Assembly: GCA_963210315.1 (NCBI GenBank)
Contig: OY723249.1
Span: 2,418,569 to 2,482,568, forward strand
Length of the DNA stretch: 64,000 bases
Origin: Rhynchopus euleeides
Taxonomy: Eukaryota; Euglenozoa; Diplonemea; Diplonemida; Diplonemidae
Direction of reading: 5' to 3'
How positions within the stretch are numbered: the stretch's first letter is position 1; each line of letters opens with the position of its first letter. The translations under genes and the position numbers were made by a program. The notes beneath the pieces were generated by a model. That model was not told the DNA's origin. It searched no databases and was given only the letters and a program-made list of their open reading frames with translations. Positions 52,921 to 62,863 of this stretch are shown piece after piece.

Positions 52921-55900
52921 ACAGCAGCACGCTGCATTAGTGTGCCTAAATCCCAACACCCAGGGTGACGCACAGACGCCCTGTGTGTCCCTGCCGTTGC
53001 CAGGCAGCGTTGCCGCAGTGCCCAGCAACACCTGCTGTGCCAAGCCCGCCCTTGCCTCCCGCCCGGCCCCTTTTGTTGGCGCCAGTCAGGGCTTTTCCGT
53101 CTCCGGTCAGTCTCGTGTGTGTCCGTCTCCCCCGCCCCCCTCCCTGCCCCTTTGCCCCGTTGCTGTGTGTGGCACATGCAGAGGGAGAGAAGTGAAGGAA
53201 GGTGGATGGCGTGGCGTGTCCGCGCCCTCCCCATGTATCATTGCTGCCGAAGGCCCTCCCCCGGTAATATGTCGTGAGGGCAGTTCCCGCCCCCTGAAGC
53301 CAGGGCGGTTCAATTTTCGGGAAATGGGGGTCTTCGCTACGGTGTCGAAACTGGCGCAGTTTGGTGGATTTCTTCCTCTTTGTAGGAGAACCCCGTCGAA
53401 CTTTGTGGAAAAACTATCGACGTGAGGACCCCTAAACCTTGCCAGTGTGTGTGTGTGTTACACCTGATGTGTTGGGCGGTTCACTTGGACGGAGGTGGGA
53501 GGAAAGCGCATGTCACCCACTCGGAGGGGAGTGTGTTTGAGCGAAGCCCCCCAATGCTACAATGCATAATGCCCCCAGCCATGGTGACCCCCTGGCCTTG
53601 CAGGGCTCTGCGCTTCCAGATCCCACTTGGCTCATCGCAAGGAAGGGTGGTGATCGACAACAGATGCACGTCGGTGGCGGGGAGTTGGTCAAGTTCCAGA
53701 GATGTGGGTATTTCAGTTCCTTGATTCGTCACAATGTGCCCTGCACGCGCAAAACCTGTTTCACACAGAGAGGCAACGAATACCATCCGTATGTGCCGGT
53801 GGGTATCGCGTTAGATTGAGCGATCGGTGGCTTCTACACCACACCCAGAAATTATTCACGTGTGGTCTGACGTTCACCTGCCCCCACCCCTTCCCCTTCC
53901 CCTCCCCATCCGAGTGTTCTATTGCCACGTCCCTGTCAACTGGTCGAGGGGGCCGTGCATTGCAGAGGCCTGTGCAAGCCACAGAAGCCCCACGAACATG
54001 AAAGAAACTTCTGTGGGGGTTCTGTGGTGGGCCTGCATACATACATACGACTTCATTGACCCCCACCCTGATTTGGCACCTGGCTTCCGCCGCCCAACGC
54101 CGCTGATCCCTCCAAAAAACCGACTTGAAAACCAAACCAAGCCATTCTTTCAGGGATTTCCATACATGGTGTTGACGAAGCTGAACGGGTCAGTGACACG
54201 CACAGTCTTCATCAAGCACGATTTGAGTGTGACACCTCATGACAAACATCCGTCTGACATGTGGCGATTGCACACATCCATGGGATATCAGGATGCACGC
54301 CTCAAAAACGTAACAGAATGTCAACTGACGGGCACAAGAAGCCCGCGACTGGGGGGGAATTCCATCCTGTGTGGGCACATGTGCTTCCAAAAATACAAGC
54401 AGCTGGGTGTGTGTGGTGAAGAACCCCGGGGCTGCGTGCCTGCTCTGCAGGGCGACCCCTATGCTGTTCCCTTGAAGGGGAGTCGCGTACTCGCAGGTCT
54501 CGCAGGCCCCCGAGAACCCTCCGCACGGCCCATGTCACCACTCATGTCCCCCTGATAACACGTTCCAGGGGGTTCGGTAGAATTCCTGAAAGTGTCTCGG
54601 TCAATCAGTCGAATTATTTTTGGGTTTTCCCTTCGGCGCAGCCGAACAGAGGAGAAAACGTTCTGCGTGCTCTTTTTTTTGATGGCCACTGCAACCCACC
54701 ACCCGCTTCACCAAACCGGTAGTGGTGTGTACAAAGAGTGGGGTTGCCAACATCAATTTTTTAGCCAGTTCTTGGCTGTTACCGCGTTATGCTGCCACTT
54801 CACGACACACAGCGGTGCCCATATGGGTATTCCTGTGGTTGGGGTGGGGGTTTATGGGCGCCATATGGCACAAGAGAATCGAAATCCCCCTTTTTGAAAG
54901 ACCTCCAAAAAGTATCAAAGAATGACACAGCGTGCCCCACTTTGTTCCACCCCCCTCCCCCCCATCCAGCCGCCCATCCCGACTGGTCTTTTCCTGCTGA
55001 CGCACCCGGATGTCAATGCTGCAGCTTGGGGGGGGCTTCGTTCTGCGCAGGCAGCGCTGCCAAGATCGATGACCTTCCCGCTGTCGTGACCATTCCGCCA
55101 ACACAGAAGACAGGCGTTCCCGCTCACACATCTCTCTTCTGAGTTCGACTCAAATCCAATCAGATCAATCTTTTGCTTCGGTGTCGGGTGTGATCGTGGG
55201 GGCTGGGTGTGGAAAGGAGCACTCAACCTCGATGTCCCTATTTTGGTGGTGTCAGCGCTTCAGGAGTAGCGTCAAAAGCACCTTGCAGGCTCTGATGCGC
55301 AGGCTCACGTCTTAGAGTGATGGCTGGAGCAAGGATTGAGGTAGGCCTGAAAAACGGTATAGCCTTGATCTGATGAGTGTTGCAGGGCGTGGCCCGTTCC
55401 AAACAGCTATGGAGGGAGACGGGCTGCGGTGCAGCATGTGTGTGTGTGTGCCACTTGCAACCGGCACCGGCCCTTTTTCGTTTCTTCAGGGAACCATCTA
55501 CCGGATGATGGGTGGAGGGAGGGGTTTTTTTCGAATTATATGTTTCTGCTGCAAAAAATTCCTACACATGCGAAATCACTTTTTTTTGGATGTTTCTGCT
55601 TGTAGTGGACAAACGCACCCCACCCCCTCCCCCCGATCGTTACCAGGCACCCTTCTTTCCCTTCCTCCCGCACCCCAACGAGAAGCGAAGAGGCCCCCTC
55701 AGAACGGAGGGGCGGGCAATGGGCGGGGGCAAGGGTGTGCAGATGCGAACCCAGGTTTCTTTAACGGACAACCACTTCTTGAGGAGCAAACCATTTTTTG
55801 AGCACATTTATGATGCGTAAAAGTGTAGGAGTGCTTCCGACGACACCCGCATCATTAAGGAAGAAGGAAGCACGGTTGCTACGCTTTTCAGCACACCTTC

Positions 55901-57249
55901 GAATCGATATAGGCGGAAAGTGTCACGTGCCCTTGTGTGTCCTCACTTACAGCACCTACCTTCAGCAGAGAGCAGGTCAGGTCCCAGTGTGTTCTACAGC
56001 AGTCGGCCTCCAGAAACATTCTCGTGTGAATGTGGAGGCGGCACCAGAGTTCGCTCGGTGGGACCTGCACTGCACAAAAGCTGACTCCAGTAACGTGCGA
56101 AGATGGAGGCGGCGGCATATTTCAGGCAACAGGGGCAGAAGCGCAGACCGAGCGCAGTGACACTTTCCATCCCTGTGTCCCTTCCCTTCCATCTCTCTCC
56201 GACCTGAACAGGCAGGGCCTGCGGACCCTGCACCTGCGCCCATTGCAGGCCCTGGAAGCCAGGGATGTGATTTCCGTTAAACGACCTTCACAGATTAGCT
56301 TGTGCGGGAATGTGATTCGGGTTTGTGTGTGTTCTGCAGTGGGTGTTACTGAGGACGCCCACATGTGGTTCGCGGATACGTGTGTCGCGACTACCTGCAA
56401 CCTGCCCCAGAGGTGCCGCCTGCTTGTGGTGCACTCTCTGATCTGATGAACCGAACCCACGAGGGGCTCTCTGATGTGCAGCAGTGGCACAGAGCGAAAG
56501 CCCTCCACGACTAACTACACGTATTGAATTGAATGGGGTGGGGGTGGGGATTGGGTGGGGGGCGGGTGGGTCTTAGTGGGGGGGGTGTAGTGGTTCCGTT
56601 CTGCCCGTTCACTGGGCTGCTCTAGGTGGCGGGAGGGAGGGGACAGGGGGCAACACAGCAACAGGAGTTGCAATTTTTATCACCCCATGTCCCCATGCCC
56701 GCAAACCTGCACCGGACGACGATGCGGAATAGTACAGGCACAGAGATAAAATCGAGGAACAGGAGTTTCGTTGACTGTACGATATCGACAGAACAGATGC
56801 CTGCTGAAGTTTTGTGTGTCAGCCACAAGGGCGTGCGTCAATCACACTTCTCCTATTGTTGTATTCCCTTGAGATGCCTTGTTCGAAGAACGAAATGCGC
56901 TTATCAGATGGGAAATACCGAAACAGTGTGTGACCACACCACAAATCAACCCAATAAATATAACGTGATGTGGATGCTGGACACCAGTTCCAACTCAGAA
57001 CATCAAGGAGGAAACCGGCAGGCTCGCGTTGGCTGTTCGGAATCTTGCTTTCGTCTTCGTTTCTCGGAAGGACATGCCTGAGTGTGCCTTGTGCAGGATG
57101 GCATATACCGTGCGCAGCGATCGTAGCCTCAGGCCCCCGACCCTCAGAACTGTTGCCCGAAGCCTTGGCGCACAGGTTCTGGCCCGGAGCCACTCTTGCC
57201 TGATTGCTTCTTGCTCTGCTCGACCTGCCACACGCCACACACAGGCACG
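52921..57249. other. 4.3-kb intergenic region, no convincing gene
   Basis: Holds one GGGGTCTTCGCT-type repeat (53326-53432) and many short ORFs. The longest (53827-54555, 242 codons) has no domain, signal peptide or clean exon structure. Composition is C/T-rich with homopolymers. A CA-rich run ends ACACACAG at 57244, 5 nt before the amylase ATG. Confidence 0.5.
53326..53432. mobile_element. Short TIR repeat, GGGGTCTTCGCT family, copy 4
   Basis: Starts GGGGGTCTTCGCTACGGTGT and ends ATCGACGTGAGGACCCCT. The right end is more diverged than in copies 1 and 2, but the internal GTCGAAACTGG and GAAAAACTATCGA blocks match copy 2. Confidence 0.65.
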
Positions 57250-58692
57250 ATGATGATGCGTTCGATGTTCGTGTGCCTCCTGGGGGCTGCACTGGTGGCG
57301 GCTTCATGCCGCTCGCCGGCCGATTGGCGGTCTCGCACAATCTACTTCCTGATGACAGACCGCTTCGGAGGCGGGACGGACATGGGGACGGACTGCATCC
57401 AGAACGCGCAGTACTGTGGTGGTAACTTCCAAGGACTGGTGGACAAGCTCGACTACATCCAGGACATGGGCTTCGACGCTATCTGGATCACGCCTGTGAT
57501 CGAGAACACCGAGGGCGGCTACCACGGGTACTGGGGGAAGAACTTCTCGGCTGTGAACCCGCAGTTCGGAGGTTCCCACTCTCTGAAGAATCTTGTGGCT
57601 GAGTGCCACAAGCGCAATGTCTGGGTGATGATTGACGTGGTGGCGAACCACATCGGGTACATCGGCAACCCGCAGAGCTCGTTCGATCCGTTTAACAGCA
57701 ACGACCACTACCACTCGTGCGACCAGTGCGGCAGCGGGTGCGGCGATATGAACGACCAGTGGCACAAGGAGAACTGCCGTCTGGCAGGCCTCCCTGACCT
57801 GAACCAGCAGAACTCGTGGGTGAGCATGCAGCTGAACAAGTGGATTGGATGGCTCCTCGCGACCTACGACTTTGACGGTGTGCGTGTGGACACCACCGCG
57901 AATGTTCAGAAGGACTTCTGGAGTGTCTTCTCAAAGAGCGCAAACGACTCGACAGGCGCACACTGCTTCACGATTGGGGAGGTTTTCAACGGCGACCCGT
58001 CGTACAGCTCATCGTACCAGGGGTCTCTGGACTCTGTGCTGCACTACCCCTTCTACTACACCCTCCTGGACGTGTTCAAGTCGAAGAACAGCATGTACAA
58101 AATCCAGTCAGACCTCCAGATTTTCCAGAAGGACTACAGCGACACCTCGGTGCTGGGCCTCTTCATTGACAACCACGACAACCCGCGCTTCCTGAGCGAG
58201 CAGTCCGACGTGAAGCTGTACGCTAACGCACTGGTGCACGTCTTGCTGTCGGAGGGTATCCCAATTGTGTACTACGGGTCGGAGCAGGAGTACAACGGTG
58301 GCAACGACCCCTGGAACCGCAAGCCGCTGTGGCAGAGCGGGTGGAAGACGGACTCCATGATCTACGGCCTCATCAAAAAGGTGAACGCCGTGCGTAGCAC
58401 CTACTCTGGGTTTGCGAACCAGCCCGCTGTGCAGCGGTACGCGCAGAACGACTTCTACGCGTGGACGCGTGGTGACGTGCTCATCATGACAACTAATGTT
58501 GGGTCGAGCGGCCCCCAGGTGTCCTACAATGTGACCTACCTGCCTGACTCGTACACTGTGGGCAAGAAGTTCTGCAACATCTTCTACCCCACTACCGACT
58601 GCCTGAACCTGGAACAGGGCGGGGATGGGAAGCCGGTGTTCCCCGCCATCCTGGACAACGGGGAGGCGAAGATCTTCGTGCCGTCCAACTGA
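57250..58692 (+). CDS. Secreted alpha-amylase, GH13 fungal (Taka-amylase) type
   Basis: Single exon, 480 aa. MMMRSMFVCLLGAALVAASC is a signal peptide. The mature start SPADWRSRTIYFLMTDRF matches Aspergillus-type amylase closely. The TIM barrel carries region I DVVANH, region II GVRVDTTANV (nucleophile D214, R212), region III IGEVFNGD (acid/base E244) and region IV FIDNHDNPRF (H309, D310), so the catalytic triad is intact. Lys-His of the usual region II 'TVKHV' is Ala217-Asn218 here, which may alter a subsite. A C-terminal beta domain is present. It should hydrolyse internal alpha-1,4 bonds of starch outside the cell or in a food vacuole. A CAG ends 5 nt before the ATG. Confidence 0.94.
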   Translation: MMMRSMFVCLLGAALVAASCRSPADWRSRTIYFLMTDRFGGGTDMGTDCIQNAQYCGGNFQGLVDKLDYIQDMGFDAIWITPVIENTEGGYHGYWGKNFSAVNPQFGGSHSLKNLVAECHKRNVWVMIDVVANHIGYIGNPQSSFDPFNSNDHYHSCDQCGSGCGDMNDQWHKENCRLAGLPDLNQQNSWVSMQLNKWIGWLLATYDFDGVRVDTTANVQKDFWSVFSKSANDSTGAHCFTIGEVFNGDPSYSSSYQGSLDSVLHYPFYYTLLDVFKSKNSMYKIQSDLQIFQKDYSDTSVLGLFIDNHDNPRFLSEQSDVKLYANALVHVLLSEGIPIVYYGSEQEYNGGNDPWNRKPLWQSGWKTDSMIYGLIKKVNAVRSTYSGFANQPAVQRYAQNDFYAWTRGDVLIMTTNVGSSGPQVSYNVTYLPDSYTVGKKFCNIFYPTTDCLNLEQGGDGKPVFPAILDNGEAKIFVPSN

Positions 58693-60937
58693 GGGGGGCA
58701 GATGAGGGCGCAAAACTTCGGGTTCGAACCAATCGCATCGAACTTCCTGCCTTGACGGATCTATCATGGATGGTGCACTGTGCCCTCAGATGGTATATCT
58801 CGAGAGCGTGTCAGACGGGCTACACGTGGTTGACAGTGTTTCTGTCCCAGGTTTGTTCTCTCCAGTCCTGGAGTCAGTTCTTGGACGTTACGCATGTCAT
58901 CGTGCTCTCCCTGTTACGCAGAGGTCGAAGACTTCACCCAATTTCACCGATAACAACCGGGCCCAGGTCACCCATATTGTTCAGTTATTGCGCTCCACAG
59001 CCCCCTCTTTTGTCTGTTCATTCTGAGAATCTGAGAACCTCTGAGGTTTTTCGACGCATCTTCAGAGGCCACGGGGGTTCCCCTTTCCTGCCGCACGGTG
59101 TCATCCCTGCCGAAGTCAATTCTGCACAACCTCTCTGAGACTCTTGTGCAAGAGGCGAGGAAGCTCATGATACGTTCGATGATCCTTGATTGCACAGATC
59201 CCACATCAAGCCTAGGTATTCCTGTTTCTTGAACCCGTGCAGATCAAGGATACTTGTTGGCAGTGCCCCCTGTCCTCTTTTTCCTATCCCCCGCCCCCTC
59301 CCCCTTTTAACTTTGAAAAACGTACCCTTTCTGACGAATCTGTTGTGCCTGGTGTGGGAGTCTGGCTGATTTTGTTTTCCCTTTCCCCCTCTCCCTGCAA
59401 CGTTGTCTCTCCCTCTCTCCACACATACCCGCGTCATTTAATTTTCGCATCGACGCATGCGCGTGTGTTTTTTTGTGCATCTCTTGTGAGTCCCACAATC
59501 CCATCTTTATCCGATACCGGGCCTTCGCTCTGAAGTGAAAAGTATGATTCTGACACAGATTTGATGCAGAGTGAAGGACCTTATGATGAATATCATTTTT
59601 TTTGCGAATATTCAAGAAAAAAAACGTGAGGCAAATGGCAGATACCTCTCTGCCTTCAACCTCGGGTGCACGTGGTGCGCTCTGCCGTGTTGAAAGAACA
59701 GGAAGGAAGCGTTCATGAATACAGTCTTCATTCCTGATCGAATTACATTGGGCCTTCACCCTGCGCCATGCAGTGTCAGCGTGGCACCTCTTTTGCATCA
59801 CTTCAGGGCGACGCCCCCCACTCAGCGGTACAGATGTGGACAGACCCTCCAGCTATCACCAACCGTGCGGTGAGCTTTTGGGCAAATCATCGAAAGTTTA
59901 AATAGTGCACATTGCATTTGTTTCACCCTACACCCGACCTTTCTGAGAAGTTCTGCCCCAGGTACGTTCAAAGACGACTGTTGGCGGCATCGCCTACCCA
60001 CAGCGTGGGTGTGGGATGCTCCCACAAAATGTTCAAGCTGGATCAAGTGTTGTTCGCGTTCACATTCTTCCACAGGATGCGTGTGAACGCGGTGTGCCTT
60101 CTTGCATATCCTTGCTTGATGCGAATCTCTTTGCATGTCCCCTGGGTGCGGTGTGGAACAATCAGATAGTGTCTACCGGCTGCAGAGAATGCCGACCGAC
60201 CCCCACCCCAACAAGCCAGCTTGTGAATGCCAAGTCAGTGGGAAGTGTGCGGTGGGTGCAGCGTCTTAAAAGCAAGGCAACCTCAGGAAACCCTGCCCTG
60301 CCACAGGCACTGCCTACTCATGTGCACACACTCGCTGAGACGCAGAAACCATGAGCCCTGAATAGCCCATCTGTGCGGCGTGGCTGAGTTCCCCATGTTC
60401 TCTTTGTCCCCGAATGGAAGGCGCAGAGCCGCACTCCCAGAGGAACGTTTCCACCACACAGACGGCACACGTAGTCAACCCAGAGGGGTCGGGGGAATCC
60501 CCGTCACTCGCCTGGCAAAGCGGGGTGCCCTTCCTTTGTGTGGCGTTGCCCCGCCCAACTCCACGGCCGTCTGCCTCTCCCGTCTTTAGTGACTGAAGAT
60601 CGAGTAAACGAGATGCGACAGCCACAGCCAGCCCTACCAGGAAGACAACTCGAAATCGGAAATTCTCTGCTTCTGGAACAGGACAGGTGCAAGCTCGCCC
60701 CTCCTCATGTGCATGCGAACCTCTACATGCGTGCAGGTTGTTGCCGTTCATCACCGGGGCTTGCGGTTTTGCGGGTTGGTTTGTTTGCAGGTCACTACAC
60801 TTCGGTCACCCAGACGCCAGGCCGTCTGGTTCGGTCGTCAACTTGGAAAACCTGCCCACTTCCACTCTTCCACTGCACCGCATCTGGTGACAATCCCCCA
60901 CCCATGCCACCTTGCAGGCACACGGCAGTGCGTCGCG
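58693..60937. other. Intergenic, no gene seen
   Basis: T/C-rich DNA with short unsupported ORFs. GGGTTCGAACC at 58719-58729 looks like a tRNA T-arm, but no acceptor stem or A box accompanies it. CAG 60915-60917 precedes the next ATG by 20 nt. Confidence 0.5.
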
Positions 60938-62464
60938 ATGTGCGATGCCTCTGCCAACCGAGCTCAGATGCTGCTGCGGGACTACGGCGCGCTCTGGGTT
61001 GACCCACCCGGAGGCGAGGAAGGGCACGGGAGCGCGGTGCATGTGGTGGCTGTGGTCGACTATCTTCCAGAGGAGCTGCGCGCCGTGCAGGGGAAGAGGT
61101 CTTCCAACCACCCGTTCCTTGGGCACCTCCCTGCAAAGCTGCAGCGCCACTTCAACCCGCGCAAGATGGAGCTGGACCGGCACGAGATGCCCTACTCCCA
61201 CTCGCGCGACACGTGGTTCAACGACACAACCCAACAGGCCCACCCGATGGCTGCATCTGTGAGCACCGTTGCTACGGGCCTCGGAAATGTCAGAGGGTAC
61301 GTTGTGCCGGTGGCGCTACAGCCCTTCCACTCCGGCAACGATGGGATGATGCGTCTCGGGAGGCAGCTGCACACAGAGCTGAGCTCCTTCATCCTCGCGA
61401 CGCAGGAGCAGCACGTCGTGCTGTCCTTCATCGGCATCGGGATCGCAGGGCTGATGGTGCGTGCCTCTCTGGCGCACTTCGCACGCGACACCTCGGTGCT
61501 GGCCCTCTCCGACGTTGCTGTGCAGTTCGGATCACTCGTGACCCTCGGGACCCCCCACCTCGGCGTGAGGCGCTCCCCCGAAGTGGGTAATGCATGGACA
61601 TGGGTGCGCGAATTCTACCTCGTGCACCGCTACGGGCTGGTGGGGCGTGAGCTGCTGTTGGAGGATGCCGACTTTGCCCTGATGGACATCAGCCTCCATG
61701 ACACAGACGCAGCGAAGCTGTTTGCGTCGTTCAAAAGGCGCGTGTTTGTCGCCGTCCGGCACGACACATTCGCATCGGAAGTCACTTCCCTCCTCCTGGC
61801 CGACAGCCGCATGACACCCCTAGGCAAGTACGTGCGGATGTGCGACAGGGTGTCGGAGGACCTTCCCGTCGAAGCGCACCTCATCCCTCTCCCCGTGCCC
61901 TCGCAGGACCCCACAAGGCGTGCGGAGCTCTTCTACAGCACTGCCGCCTACATGCAGTACTGCTCACTCGAGACTGTGTTGGGGCCGCCCCTCCTGGGCC
62001 TCATGGCGCATGCGCTGTACGCTACAGCAGTGGGGTGGTCGGGGCCCGTGGTGCTGGGGCTGGACATGGTGATGGTGGGCCACACAGCCCTCTTTGTATT
62101 CTCGTTTCTGCTCTTTCTCGCCTCCGGCTTTGCCTACGCGTCGGGGTTTCGGGAGACGCCCATCGAGGAACGTTTTCAGCACCTGCACCACCCGCTGTCG
62201 CGCGATTCGTTTTTTAAGACGACCTGCCGTGTGTTCAACACTGCGCTGACAGACCCCGCGTCGGAGGTGTCTGTCAACGTTGTGAAGGAGGTCCTGAACT
62301 ACCCCGAAGACTGCACCATAGAACGCCTTGCCGTTTCTCCATGCGATTACACCTCCAGCGTTATGCGTCGCGCACACTCAGCAGTGCATTCCCCCCAGCT
62401 TCTGCACCGCGCTACCGCGCTGCTGCACCTCGCTGAGATGGAGGCTGCCTGTGATTGCTCTTAG
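60938..62464 (+). CDS. DUF676/ROG1-type putative serine esterase, nucleophile missing (pseudoenzyme)
   Basis: Single exon, 508 aa from ATG 60938 (MCDASANRAQ); the frame is open upstream to 60707 but lacks domain sequence and crosses a CAG. The alpha/beta-hydrolase pattern VHVVAVVDYL, VLSFIGIGIAGLMVR and TLGTPHLGVRR matches DUF676 lipases, where these read HVVVLVHGL, FIGHSLGGL-AR and NLATPHLG. The GHSLGG serine is Gly168, and the oxyanion HG is DY. A likely acidic partner (HDTFASEV) remains. Two hydrophobic segments (~345-395) suggest membrane anchoring, followed by a ~110-residue tail. Loss of the nucleophile argues for a non-catalytic role. Family assignment is by motif. Confidence 0.72.
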   Translation: MCDASANRAQMLLRDYGALWVDPPGGEEGHGSAVHVVAVVDYLPEELRAVQGKRSSNHPFLGHLPAKLQRHFNPRKMELDRHEMPYSHSRDTWFNDTTQQAHPMAASVSTVATGLGNVRGYVVPVALQPFHSGNDGMMRLGRQLHTELSSFILATQEQHVVLSFIGIGIAGLMVRASLAHFARDTSVLALSDVAVQFGSLVTLGTPHLGVRRSPEVGNAWTWVREFYLVHRYGLVGRELLLEDADFALMDISLHDTDAAKLFASFKRRVFVAVRHDTFASEVTSLLLADSRMTPLGKYVRMCDRVSEDLPVEAHLIPLPVPSQDPTRRAELFYSTAAYMQYCSLETVLGPPLLGLMAHALYATAVGWSGPVVLGLDMVMVGHTALFVFSFLLFLASGFAYASGFRETPIEERFQHLHHPLSRDSFFKTTCRVFNTALTDPASEVSVNVVKEVLNYPEDCTIERLAVSPCDYTSSVMRRAHSAVHSPQLLHRATALLHLAEMEAACDCS

Positions 62465-62863
62465 TGCCCAGGCCTGATTGGCGCTGCTGCACACAAGGGG
62501 TTCCGGGGTTGATATTGCGTGGCGCAGTTCTATAGATTCTGAGGGATGTCGGGCAGCATTTACCACCAGTAACGAAGGCAGGCCTCCTGTTTCTAACAAC
62601 ATGTACCCAATCGTGAACAGGCTTCAGCCCCCAGCCCTCCCCCCTGATGGTTTGCAGCATCCCACGCCCATGTGCTCCTGTCTCTGGAAGCCGCAGTTTT
62701 GTGGTTTGAAAAGCGGGAAAATGTCACCTCGATTCCACTGTACCCAGCCTTTGTTTGTGTTTTGTGCCTTCACCTGAAGAACCCCTTGCCACATGATCCA
62801 GGCTGTTGCTGTGCTGTTGCACGGATATACATGACACTCGCATAACAATGCATGTGCAGCGTC
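62465..62863. other. Intergenic, no gene seen
   Basis: 399 nt without a supported ORF or GTATG donor. GTGCAG (62854-62859) ends 4 nt before the next ATG. Confidence 0.5.

Noticed and set aside
53827-54555. 242-codon ORF
   Set aside because: No signal peptide, domain or intron support; composition like the surrounding non-coding DNA.
58719-58729. Possible tRNA T-arm (GGGTTCGAACC)
   Set aside because: No acceptor stem, D-arm or anticodon arm can be built around it.
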